Source of the DNA: Marsupella aquatica | Lineage: Eukaryota > Marchantiophyta | Direction of reading: 5' to 3' | Length of the DNA stretch: 64,000 nt | Assembly: GCA_973895155.1 (NCBI GenBank) | Contig: OZ316897.1 | Location: forward strand, 11,842,001 to 11,906,000 | Shown: positions 24,636 through 33,204 of the stretch, in pieces | Position numbering within the stretch: position 1 is the first letter of the stretch | How the letters are laid out: every line of letters starts with the position of its first letter | Made by a program: the position numbers and the translations under genes | The notes under the pieces: generated by a model | The model's input: only the letters and a program-made list of their open reading frames with translations | What the model was told of the DNA's origin: nothing | Databases searched by the model: none

Positions 24636-24967
24636 TGTTGAACTAAGACGTCATTCACAACGACCATACAACCATGACTCATTCCATGCACACGTAGTCG
24701 ACACAATCTCTACGTGGTTCACCTTTTCTCCAAGGCTACGTCCACACGAACACTCAAGCTTTACTTCAAGAGTAGACGAACACACATCCTCTCCTTCTTC
24801 CTCAAGTTGCTCTGTTACAATGAGTAAGCACCACACACCAGCGGCTTGCACTAGCCCTGGTATATACAAGGTCACACACGACTAACCTAACCTCAGCTAA
24901 GATCCTAACTGTGGTTAGCCTAAGTGTCGTAACCTATGAGTCACAAGACTAAGAGCAATCCTTAACA
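24636..24967 (-). repeat. 5' LTR of the copia element
   Basis: This is the intact TG...CA copy of the 332-bp repeat. On the minus strand a TATATA stretch near 24860 could be its promoter. GCCTC follows at 24968-24972 as the second target duplication. Confidence 0.95.
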
Positions 24968-24972
24968 GCCTC

Positions 24973-25975
24973 AGTCTGTGGTGAGAACCCACTTGTTTCT
25001 GTAACCACATGGTTGAAAGGACTCGACTGGGTCCAAGTGAACTTAAAAACATATTTGACTGCCTGGCCTGTTCAAAATACACTCTTGTTACAATGTGGTA
25101 GCATTAGAGGTTTAGGGTTTCACCTATCAAATAAATATATATTATAATTTCATGAGTTCGATCAATCCTAGTGAGCTGCACAACAGATGTTGCATAAAAG
25201 ATGTCCTTTTAAACTAAAAGATGGTGTTGCCCAAAACAAGTCGTTAAGTCAAAGATCAATGTCATTTCGCAAATGATGTTATTTAGTGAAAGATGTCTTT
25301 ACACAAATCATGTTGTTACAAAAAGATGTCGATTGTGGAAAAGATGATGTTGTGCAAAAGATACTAATGCGCAAAAGATGGTGTAAGAGACATCAACACA
25401 CAAAAGATAACATTATGTAAAAGATATCAATGCACAAAAGATAATGTTATGTAAAAGATATTACCATAATTATGTGATGATCCCCTCATACGTGCATCCT
25501 AAACCCTGCCACCCTAGCCAAGAATAGTTTGACCCCCATCCCCTTACTATTTCATTCAATACTTAACTAATTCTGCCAAGTATAATTGTTTTTATAGAAT
25601 GTACTGGTCTCATGGGAGTACGAAGGCGAGGGGCAAGTGCACTCTTCTTGGATTGCATGGCACATTATTGGGGCAAGACAATGAATACGAAGAAGACAAT
25701 GGCTAGAGACTTACAAGTGTATTTGCAAGTACCTTGAGGAGATCAAAAGGAGAGACACTACTTGCAAGTACAATGAAAGAGTATCAAGTGGAGTACCAAA
25801 AAATAATTCCTCCTCCAATTTTTTAGACGGTTTTTCATTACCTCTTCTAGCTTCGCGGTCCTTATTTCTTATTTTCTTTGGCACATAAAATTCTATACTT
25901 TGTAAAAGTACCAGTGTAACAGTGGACCTTGTAATAAAGTTGTTAATTATTGAAGTTTCATTTCATCACCTACTA
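24973..25975. other. Spacer with degenerate AAAAGATG repeats
   Basis: There is no gene. From about 25185 to 25465 a degenerate repeat of roughly 15 bp recurs (CAAAAGATGTTGTTRYG and variants such as GTAAAAGATATCAATG). The rest, up to the inverted-repeat element, is plain AT-rich sequence. Confidence 0.6.
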
Positions 25976-26000
25976 AACACGATTTCGGACCGACCGAGAA
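25976..26000 (+). repeat. Outer left terminal inverted repeat
   Basis: It begins AACACGATTTCGGACCGACC. The reverse complement of 33180-33204 differs at one position. It is followed by GTGTG and a second GTTCTCGTTTAGCCCGA motif. Confidence 0.88.
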
Positions 26001-26242
26001 GTGTGTCGGAGTTCTCGTTTAGCCCGATCCCATTTTTTTTCTAAGGCAATGCAATGACCGATAAAACTGGCAAAAACTCTCCGAAACGCCACTTTCCTCC
26101 ATTGCATCGCTGCGGGAATGCAGGGAGCGATACGTGCATCGGATTTTACATTCGGTCTGTGAAAAAGTCCAAACTACGAGTAAATTGGTCCGAACCACGT
26201 AATCGAGGGTCGACCATGCACTAACTCGGGTCAGTGCAAATG

Positions 26243-26295
26243 TAACCATGGTTAACGGAAAAAGTAACCATGGTTAGAGCATCCCCTATATAAAG
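26243..26295 (+). promoter_or_regulatory. Promoter in outer left end: two TAACCATGGTTA palindromes plus TATA box
   Basis: Two perfect 12-bp palindromes TAACCATGGTTA lie at 26243-26254 and 26265-26276. GAGCATCCCC and TATATAAAG follow at 26287. The second palindrome with its TATA box recurs in the inner left end at 27303-27333, and that conservation supports a promoter firing to the right. No transcript evidence is available. Confidence 0.6.
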
Positions 26296-26422
26296 AGGAG
26301 CGGGCTGCCCATGAAAGGTTTATTTTTGCCGGAGCAAACAACACCTCACTCAGAGCGAATACTGGACTCCTATCAAGTCTTACATTCCTCACAAGAGACT
26401 TGACTCTTTCTCTAGAGAACCC

Positions 26423-27082
26423 GATAAATTTATCGGAACTACCATTCCAGTTTGAGTAACATCTATGTAATGTTGACTTGTCATTTGGTGTCAATGTCCT
26501 GACCCAAGCGGATTGCGATAAATTTATCGCATTCTGCATTCATCACTTACATTCTTTCGAAGAATTGAGAATGTTTGAAGAACATCAAATAGAATTATAG
26601 GAATGAGCATTCATTCCATAGACTATATTCAAGGTCCGATAAATTTATCGGAGTTTTCATTCCTTTGACGGATTAAGGATTATTTGAGACTCCGATAAAT
26701 TTATCGGAGTCTTCATTCCTTTGACGGATTGAGGATTAGTTGAGACTCTGATAAATTTATCGAAGCCTCCATTCATCTAATGGATTAAGGATTATTTGAG
26801 ACTCCGATAAATTTATTGGAGTCTTCATTCATCTAAAGGATTGAAGATTATTTGAGACTCCGATGAATTTATCGGAGTCTCCATTCCTGTGATTGATTGA
26901 AGATTATTTGAGACTCCAATAATTTTATCGGAGTCTTCATTCCTTTAATGGATTGAAGTCAGATAGTTCAAAGTACATCCGCTAAAATTATCAGAGCGCG
27001 CATTCCTATGATGGATTCAGGGCTTAGGTGTTTGATGGGGTCATGTCTTCTAGGTGAATGCAAAGTGCAATAAACTTATCGC
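26423..27082 (+). repeat. Palindrome array 1, including a 56-bp tandem repeat
   Basis: Palindrome cores start at 26423, 26517, 26638, 26694, 26750, 26806, 26862, 26918, 26981 and 27069. Six in a row are exactly 56 bp apart. In the best unit the arms extend to GACTCC-GATAAATTTATC-GGAGTC, a perfect 24-bp palindrome at 26688-26711. The spacers carry CATTCCTTTGACGGATTGA-like sequence. Confidence 0.92.
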
Positions 27083-27302
27083 ATCCTCATGGCAACACAA
27101 TTTCGGACCGACCAAGAAGTGTGACACACTTCTCGTTTAGCCCGACTCTATTTTTTTTCTAAGGCAATGCAAACTCCAATAAAATGGATGTCAAATCAAA
27201 AAAACATCAGTTCTGGACATTGCATCATCGCAAGAATTTAGGCAGCGATACGTGCATTGGGTTTTAGATTTGTAACTTTCAAAAATGGTTTGTGGGAAAT
27301 AG

Positions 27303-27333
27303 TAACCATGGTTAGAGCATTCCCTATATAAGG
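27303..27333 (+). promoter_or_regulatory. Promoter in inner left end: TAACCATGGTTA and TATA box
   Basis: TAACCATGGTTA at 27303-27314 and TATATAAGG at 27325-27333 sit in the same arrangement as in the outer left end. Confidence 0.55.
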
Positions 27334-27461
27334 AGGAGTGAGATGGCCATAAAAGTTTAGTTTGATCGCCAGATCAAACAACATTTGTCTTAAAAAAATA
27401 CCAAACTCCTAGCAAGTCCTACATTCCTATAAGGAGATTTGAATCTTTCTCTCAAAAACCC

Positions 27462-27795
27462 GATAAATTTATCGGAACTTGCATTCTGGTTCGAGTATTA
27501 TCAATTATGTAAGGTTTGTTATTCATTCATTATCAATGTGAGAGGATTTCAGTGAACATGCGATAAATTTATCACAATCCGCATTCCTCTGTTGGATTTA
27601 GGATTCCAGCAAACATGCGATAAAACTATCGTAGTCTGCATTCCTTGGTTAGATTCAGGATTTCAACAAACATGCGATAATTTTATCGTAGTTTGCATTC
27701 CTCTGTTGGATTCAAGATTCCAGCAAACATGCAATAAATTTATCACATTCTGGATTCCTTTGTTCGATAAACTTTTGTTCTGATAAATTTATCGT
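27462..27795 (+). repeat. Palindrome array 2, 57-bp tandem repeat
   Basis: Cores start at 27462, 27562, 27619, 27676, 27733 and 27782. Four consecutive cores are 57 bp apart, in units reading GTTGGATTCAGGATTYCARC and AAACATGCGATAA. The 57-bp period keeps a plus-strand frame open across the array with a 19-residue repeat (FQQTCDKFIVVCIPLLDS), but with no gene context this is probably incidental. Confidence 0.9.
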
Positions 27796-27800
27796 TGTTT

Positions 27801-28555
27801 GTATTCCAAAGATTGATATTGTTTTATCATTATAGAAAGTTACAAAACTAAGAATGCTTGACATGTTGTTTTTGGGTGTAAATAGATAGTCATGTTCGGA
27901 CTAATTTTGAAGCCCTCAATGAGCCCAATCTAAAAATGGTGGTATGTTTTTCATATTATCTTTCAATACAAGATAATAATAGGGACAAGATTTGTTACTC
28001 AAAATCTTGTACTAATGGATCTAACCTCGAGAGACCAACCAGGAGTACCCAAAATATAAGGAGAAATGAAAGTTGCGATAAATTTATCGTTATTTGTATT
28101 CCAAAGATTGATATTGTTTTATCATTATAGAAAGTTACAAAACTAAGAATAGTTGACATGTTGTTTGTGGGTGTTTATAGATAGTCATGTTTGGACTCAT
28201 TTTGAAGCTCTCAATGAGCCCAATCTATTAGTGGCGTTATGTTTTCCATCTTATCTTTCAATACAAGATAATAATAGGGACAAGATTTGTTCCTCAAAAC
28301 CTTGTGCTAATGGATCTAACCTTGAGAGACCAACCAAGAGTACCCAAAATATAAAGAGGAATGAAAGTTGCGATAAATTTATCGTTGTTTGTATTCCAAA
28401 GATTGATATTGTGTAATCATTATAGAAAGTTACAAAACTAAGAATGGTTGACATGTTGTTTGTGGGTGTTTATAGATAGTCATGTTTGGATTCATTTTGA
28501 AGCCCTCAATGAGCCCAGTCTAATAGTGGTGTTATGTTGTCCATGTTATCTTTGG
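27801..28555 (+). repeat. 295-bp tandem repeat, about 2.5 copies, one palindrome per unit
   Basis: GTATTCCAAAGATTGATATTG recurs at 27801, 28096 and 28391, giving a 295-bp period. Each unit contains one GCGATAAATTTATCG (cores 27782, 28077, 28372) and otherwise shares nothing with the 56/57-bp units. Confidence 0.93.
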
Positions 28556-29334
28556 TCTGAATTCGTGTTCCAAATATTTCTCAGAACTCTTATTATATTT
28601 GCTCTGATGCTTTGCTAACTTCTCCCTCTCCAATGCTTATGCCTTCCGATGCTCGTTTTGCAATGTTGAGAATTTTCCTCAATAATAAAAAAGTTTAGAA
28701 CTTTGCTGGATTGATAGCAATAAATTTATCGGGTTCAGTATTCAAACACTTGATTCGATTACCATAATGTTAAACCATGATAGCGATAAATTTATCGGGA
28801 TAAGTATTCAAACTATTCAAACAATATATTCACACACAATTACCAAAGAAGAAGCATTGGAATCCTCAACCCAATAAAATTATCGGGTACTACACACAGA
28901 TTTAGAAACTTACCCTTTTCTGCTTCATGTTCCTCACCCGGAGACTGAAAAATCCGTCGTTGAATGTGAGTTGAATGTGGCGACTCAAATGCCGAGTGCG
29001 ATACGCATATTAGTTGCCGAATACCCTCTCCATAACCCGGGATAGATGGCCTGAAGCGACGTCTCAGACCTAAACGTGGGATTGAATTTTCTCAATTCGT
29101 GGCGATGGAACACTCAAGAGACGATGCTTCTCAGGTTTATTAGGCAACACATAGTAAGAACTGGGCTTAGGACCAGAACTTGCATCAGAATCCCAATCAA
29201 AGTCAAAGATTTCAGGCACAATCTACTATGCGAGAGGTAGAGCTTTAGGGATGCGACTTGGCAAAGAGCAAGCGACAATATTAGGAGAGGATTTTAACTA
29301 AACTTGAAGGTGAATCTGTGTCTGATTGAGACAT
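28532..29334 (-). pseudogene. Degenerate two-exon gene of the inner element, product unknown
   Basis: On the minus strand a TATAAAAGGG (29480-29489) precedes an ATG at 29334 (MSQSDTDSPSSLVKIL, then a stop). Further on, a protein-like frame appears (EIFDFDWDSDASSGPKPSSY to RIEKIQSHV), then a one-step frame change to LGLRRRFRPSIPGYGEG...GEEHEAEK. A donor GGTAAG (28914/28913) and an acceptor at 28636/28635 are phase-compatible and lead to ALEREKLAKHQSKYNK... ending at TAA 28532-28534. I recognise no family. At least one frameshift and several stops suggest decay. The intron carries three palindrome cores (28719, 28785, 28873). Confidence 0.4.
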
Positions 29335-29479
29335 GGTTATTCGAGACACTATGGGGCTTTGCATACCTCCCCTCAATCAGGGGAAATGAATGGCTCAACA
29401 GACAAAATGTTGCTCCAAGAACACAACTCCAAAAAAAACTCTACTCTGGATAATGACGCCAAAAACTCATCGGCGGTGG

Positions 29480-29489
29480 CCCTTTTATA
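29480..29489 (-). promoter_or_regulatory. Inward TATA box of inner right end
   Basis: The minus strand reads TATAAAAGGG, about 145 bp upstream of the ATG at 29334. The same box occurs in the outer right arm at 32227-32236. Confidence 0.5.
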
Positions 29490-29639
29490 GTATGTGTCTG
29501 TTGAGGGGTTGGCCCACATGGCCACTTTTGATTGACCGTCTCGCTAAACAACAAAATAACAGAGAAGGGTATATTTCTTGAATATCCAATTTGATTCTTA
29601 CATGTGCATCTTGGCAAAATTACGTAGTTTTGAAATTTG

Positions 29640-29945
29640 AGAGATAAATATATCTATGTTTGTATTGCAAAATAGATTTTATTCATATGGATGTTTGTAG
29701 TTTTGGAATTTAAGCGATAAATTTATCTGATGTTGGTATTGCAAAAAGTGTTTTCTTCATATGGATAGTTGCAATTTTGAAATTTAAGCGATAAATTTAT
29801 CTGATGTTGGTATTGCAAAAGTGTTTTCTTCATATGGATAGTTGCAATTTTGAAATTTAAGCGATAAATTTATCTGATGTTGGTATTGCAAAAGTGTTTT
29901 CTTCATATGGAGAGTTGTAATTTTGAAATTTAACTGATGAACCAA
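29640..29945 (-). repeat. Palindrome array 4, 73-bp tandem repeat
   Basis: Cores start at 29643, 29716, 29790 and 29863, spacing 73-74 bp, in units with TTGAAATTTAAGCGATAAA, TCTGATGTTGGTATTGCAAAA and TTCTTCATATGGATAGTTG. A fifth unit has lost its core. Confidence 0.9.
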
Positions 29946-29975
29946 AGGATGTTAGTATTGTCGGCAAGTATTTTG

Positions 29976-30012
29976 GCCGTCCGAAGTTTTTGCGATAATT
30001 TTATCGGACGGC
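29976..30012. repeat. Inverted repeat GCCGTCCGA/TCGGACGGC around a palindrome
   Basis: Nine-base perfect arms (29976-29984 and 30004-30012) enclose a GATAATTTTATC core at 29994. The outer copy at 32655 keeps the core but not the long arms. Confidence 0.8.
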
Positions 30013-30589
30013 ACATTGCGGTTGAGACAACGACATGTTGACTATGGTCACTTGCGGAGGTAACTCTGGTCAATTGCGGAGGTAACTGCAAGGTAAGTTT
30101 GACGAACTGTGTAGTAATTTCTTATCGACTGTCATGTAAAATAGTTACGGTAAATAACCAAAAATTGAGAAAACTGAGATTGGGTCGAAACTTTCATGGT
30201 TGAAATCCGGAGTCCGATACAGTTATCGGACTTTGCTCAAAAAGTGGATATGGATTTCTAGATAAGACCTTTCATATATCTTCGGAGAGCGTGAATATGA
30301 GGTTCAGGCAAAAGTTTTTCGGATCTAATTTTTCCTTGATAAATTGAATGTTTGTGAGCATTAATTTCAGTGGTTTGGACCATTCCTAAATTTCCTGATT
30401 CAATCCGAACTCCGATACAGATTACATTATTTCCCCAAAAACCTGTTTTTGATTAAAAAAACCACCAATTTCGCGAGATTCGGCGGAAAATGAAAACACA
30501 CTTCTCGTTTGCGGAAATAGTTCTCGTTCGGTTGGAAATCGTGTTATTCCTCTGTTGCAATCATTTGATCCAGTGTTTAGAGAGGTGTT

Positions 30590-30765
30590 GCCTTCATTCC
30601 GATAAATTTATCGGAGTCTTCATTCCTTTCATGGAAAGAGGAGTAATTGAGAATCCGATAAATTTATCGGAGTTGTCATTTTTGTGAAAGATTGAATTCA
30701 GGGCTTAGGTGTCTGAGGAAGTCATATTTTCAATTCGAATGCGGAGTGCGATAAACTTATCGCAT
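30590..30765 (+). repeat. Palindrome array 5, continuation of array 1
   Basis: Cores at 30601 and 30657 (56 bp apart) and 30750 follow the inner element. The end segment (CAGGGCTTAGGTGTCTGA ... GCGATAAACTTATCGCATCC) repeats 27010-27090, tying this segment to array 1 of the outer element. Confidence 0.85.
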
Positions 30766-30896
30766 CCTCCTGTGAGAATCATTTTCCTTTGTTTTGTTTG
30801 GAAACTCATCTTCATCTCTGATGTCGCAGTGTTGCCGGGTTTAGGAGGCACAACGGAAGGTCGATTGCACTCCGTGGACAACAGGTATTGTGACAA

Positions 30897-31226
30897 ATGG
30901 CTATCTTCCTTGAAAATCGTGTCAAACGTGCACGCCGGTTGTACAAGAGACTCGTGCGACTCAAAGTTCTCCCCATCGGTATAGGAGCATTGTGGATGGG
31001 TGGTACTGATCCTGGAGATAGGCAGAACCCTCTCCGCATTGAATTCTGCGGAATGAATGATGCAGGAGTTCCAATTCGTTCGAGGTTGATGTTAACGGCG
31101 TGTTTACATTCTTTGAAGTTTTCTTGTAACTATTGTTGTCGTCGTCTTGACAACAAGTACCACAAACAGGCTCACTTCTGTTGTAAGATTTGGAACGAAG
31201 ACCCTTGGGTGAACCTTTCACGATGA
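30897..31226 (+). CDS. Hypothetical 109-residue protein of the outer element
   Basis: This open frame runs from ATG 30897 to TGA. The N-terminal half is basic (RVKRARRLYKRLVRLKVL). The C-terminal half is Cys/His-rich (CNYCCRRLDNKYHKQAHFCC), loosely zinc-finger-like but matching no pattern I can name. It follows array 5 and precedes an F-box-like frame on the same strand. It could be a captured host fragment or an exon of a longer gene. A downstream Met (MNDAGVPIRS) is an alternative start. Confidence 0.35.
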   Translation: MAIFLENRVKRARRLYKRLVRLKVLPIGIGALWMGGTDPGDRQNPLRIEFCGMNDAGVPIRSRLMLTACLHSLKFSCNYCCRRLDNKYHKQAHFCCKIWNEDPWVNLSR

Positions 31227-31420
31227 GTGTTTCGACCTTTGCATTGAGGCGCGTCTTGTAACGACATATTTAAATAAACAAGTCCTACCCTTGCGCAGCG
31301 AATATAATACGTCACGAGTCCTAATCGTTAAACTGTCGTGCAGGGTTGGTACTGTGGATGTGTTCGGTTACACCTGGTGATTGAAGGTATTTTTATTGGT
31401 GGTTTTGGTAGCTCTGCTTC

Positions 31421-31969
31421 ATGGCTGCGTCAGAGAATCTAATCGTTGCAAAGATGGGATCCGTTTTAGCCCACGAGCATAGGAAATATATTCGAGGAAA
31501 AGTGCCCGGTGTGGAATGCGGAAGTTTGTTGAATGGACTTCCCGATCAACTCGTTGAATCTCACATTTGGCCCCTCCTAGCCTTGTCTTGCACACAAGAT
31601 GAACACCTTGGCCTTGACCTAAAACTTCTACCATAAGAACGACTGACTCGAATGAGAACAATCATTTGTCTTGGAGCCACCTCAAAGAAATGGAACCATC
31701 TTGTTGTTGGTACACAATTTTTGGCGCTATTGAAATATGCAGTCCGTGAGATCAATGACATAAACAAAATGCTCGCAAGCATTCCTAATGCCGACCTTCT
31801 CTCAAACTTACATATTGCTAGGGTCTTCCGAGAGGAAACTCATTTCCTCCCTCCCATAGATATGCTTGGGTGCTTTTCGTATGAGCAGTTAGATCAGTTT
31901 CGTAGAGTTTGGATAAATCTTGGAGAAAGCGGGAAGCGGACAATTCTTGCATGGCATGGACGAGTCTGA
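31421..31969 (+). pseudogene. F-box-like gene fragment with one in-frame stop, captured in the outer element
   Basis: One frame runs from ATG 31421 to a stop at 31967-31969, about 183 codons, interrupted only by TAA at 31634-31636. Before the stop, LLNGLPDQLVESHIWPLL resembles helix 1 of an F-box. After it, LGATSKKWNHLVVGTQF resembles the SKxWxxLV end. About 25 unrelated codons separate them, so the motif is expanded or damaged. The C-terminal part is helical with no recognised repeat. F-box proteins are substrate receptors of SCF ubiquitin ligases. The assignment is tentative. Enclosure within transposon ends suggests gene capture. Confidence 0.42.
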
Positions 31970-32042
31970 GTGGATGAGGCATTGCTGCGAACATCCGATA
32001 AATTTATCGCACTCCTCATTCCTCTAGTCGATTTTGGGTGCT

Positions 32043-32174
32043 CTAAGGTTTGCTCGAGAAGAGCTTGTAAAGAAACACTTTGAATGTAATTGACTCTGCC
32101 TCCCCTGACTTCGGGTTGTGTGGTCTAGAGTGTATTTGTTTGCGCCTCTTCGGACGATTAGCTGACAAGTGCAT
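32043..32174 (-). CDS. Small basic ORF behind the outer right promoter, 43 residues
   Basis: An ATG at 32174 lies about 55 bp inside the TATAAAAGGG at 32227-32236 on the minus strand. The frame encodes MHLSANRPKRRKQIHSRP and ends with KLFSSKP and a stop at 32043-32045. The RPKRRKQ cluster could be a nuclear localisation signal. It occupies the position of the decayed minus-strand gene in the inner element but shows no clear similarity to it. It could be the first exon of a longer, lost gene. Confidence 0.28.
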   Translation of the reverse strand: MHLSANRPKRRKQIHSRPHNPKSGEAESITFKVFLYKLFSSKP

Positions 32175-32224
32175 TGGCTTCACAGCCCGTTATACAAGGT
32201 ACTGTAAAGTTGGATGAAAATTGT

Positions 32225-33204
32225 AGCCCTTTTATAGTGTCTGTTGAGGGGTTGGCCCACGTGTCCACTTTTGATTGGCTGTCACCCTAAACGACAAAAT
32301 AGCAGAAAAAGGTATATTTCTTGGATTTCCAATTTCATTCTCACACGTGCATCGTGGCAAAATTATATAGTTTTGAAATTGAAGCGATAAATTTATCTGA
32401 TGTTGGTATTGCAAAAGTGGTTCCTTCATATGGAAGTTGCAATTTGAAACTGAAGCGATAAATTTATCTGATGTTGGTATTGCAAAAGTGGTTCCTTCAT
32501 ATGGAAATTGCAATTTTGAAATTGAAGCGATAAATTTATCTGATGTTGGTATTGCGAAGAATTTTCTTCATATGGATAGGAATTTTGAAATTTAACCGAT
32601 GAACCGAAGGATCTTAGTATTGTCGACTAGTATTTTGTCGCCCATAGTTTTCGCGATAATTTTATCGTACTGCGCATTGCTGTTGAAAGAATGACATGTT
32701 GACTATGGTCACTTGCGGAGGTAACTGGTCAATTGCGGAGGTAACTACAAGGTAAGTTTGACGAACCATGCAGTAATTCTTATCGACTATGATGTAAAAT
32801 ATTTTTGGTAAATATCCAAAAACTGAGAAAACTGAGATTGGGTCGGAGCTTTCATGGCTCAAATCCGGAGTCCGATACAGTTATCGCACTTGGCTCGAAA
32901 CGTGGATATGGATTTATAGATAAGACCTTTCATATATCTTCGGAGAGCGTGAATATGAGGTTGAGGAGAAAGTTTTTCGGATCTAATTGTTCCTTGATAA
33001 TATGAATGTTTGTTAGCATGAATTTCATTGGTTTTGATCATTATTAAATTTGCTGTTTCAATCCGAACTCCGATACGAATTACATTATTTCCCCAAAAAC
33101 GTGTTTTTGATGAAAAAAACTGCTGATTTTGCGAGATTCGGCGGAAAATGAAAATACACTTCTCGTTTAGAGGAAATAGTTCTCGTTCGGTCCGAAATCG
33201 TGTT
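32225..33204 (-). repeat. Outer right end arm with palindrome array 6
   Basis: This aligns with 29478-30545. Cores start at 32386, 32457 and 32529 (71-72 bp apart), with a GATAATTTTATC at 32655 and the AGTCCGATA inverted repeat near 32869. It ends in the terminal inverted repeat 33180-33204, followed by ACTA. Confidence 0.88.

Larger units (their letters stand above)
16371..24967 (-). mobile_element. Ty1/copia LTR retrotransposon, complete but inactive (8.6 kb)
   Basis: Two 332-bp direct LTRs (16371-16702 and 24636-24967) start with TGTTGAAC. The right copy ends in ACA and the left in ATA. A GCCTC target duplication flanks the element. Read on the minus strand the order is 5' LTR, tRNA-Met primer site, long leader, gag, protease, integrase, reverse transcriptase, RNase H, purine tract and 3' LTR. 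Integrase before reverse transcriptase defines copia rather than gypsy. Four in-frame stops, a frameshift at the protease-integrase junction and a deletion in RNase H make it non-autonomous. The LTRs differ at eight sites, all transitions. The leader of about 3.3 kb is unusually long for copia and includes a GC-rich block. Confidence 0.96.
27094..30545. mobile_element. Inner copy of the palindrome-rich TIR element (3.45 kb), nested
   Basis: The left end (27094-27118, AACACAATTTCGGACC) and right end (30521-30545) are inverted repeats related to the outer pair. The next ~400 bp on the left align with 25976-26436, and 29478-30545 aligns with 32225-33204. Joining 27093 to 30546 restores a GCATTCCTCTGTTG array-unit sequence. 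That fits insertion of this copy into the outer element's array, though no target duplication is visible. It contains arrays 2-4 and a decayed minus-strand gene. Confidence 0.7.
29478..30545 (-). repeat. Inner right end arm, duplicated at 32225-33204
   Basis: Read inward from its terminus this arm has CTCGTT motifs, an AGTCCGATA/TATCGGACT inverted repeat (30211-30232), GGAGGTAACT repeats, palindrome array 4 and an inward TATA box. The whole arm aligns with the outer right arm with scattered substitutions and small gaps. Confidence 0.85.
25976..33204. mobile_element. Palindrome-rich terminal-inverted-repeat element (7.2 kb), undescribed type
   Basis: The left end (AACACGATTTCGGACCGA...GAGAA, 25976-26000) and the right end (33180-33204) are inverted repeats matching at 24 of 25 positions. 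ACTA flanks both ends (25972-25975, 33205-33208), a probable short target duplication. Both ends also carry further GTTCTCGTT / ACACTTCTCGTTT motifs. A second, slightly diverged pair of ends lies inside (27094-27118 and 30521-30545), as if a related element had inserted into the first. About 36 copies or variants of the palindrome GATAAATTTATC are spread through it and I saw none elsewhere in the window. Inward-facing TATA boxes sit near each end. No transposase is recognised, so the superfamily is unknown. Confidence 0.8.

Noticed and set aside
27592-27783. Plus-strand frame with a 19-residue repeat (FQQTCDKFIVVCIPLLDS) across array 2
   Set aside because: A 57-bp period keeps any stop-free frame open. 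There is no start context, no domain, and the equivalent arrays with 56- or 73-bp periods are not open.
26423-32665. CRISPR array for the regularly spaced palindromes
   Set aside because: Spacers are near-identical tandem units, not unique sequences, and the DNA is clearly plant nuclear with introns and retrotransposons.
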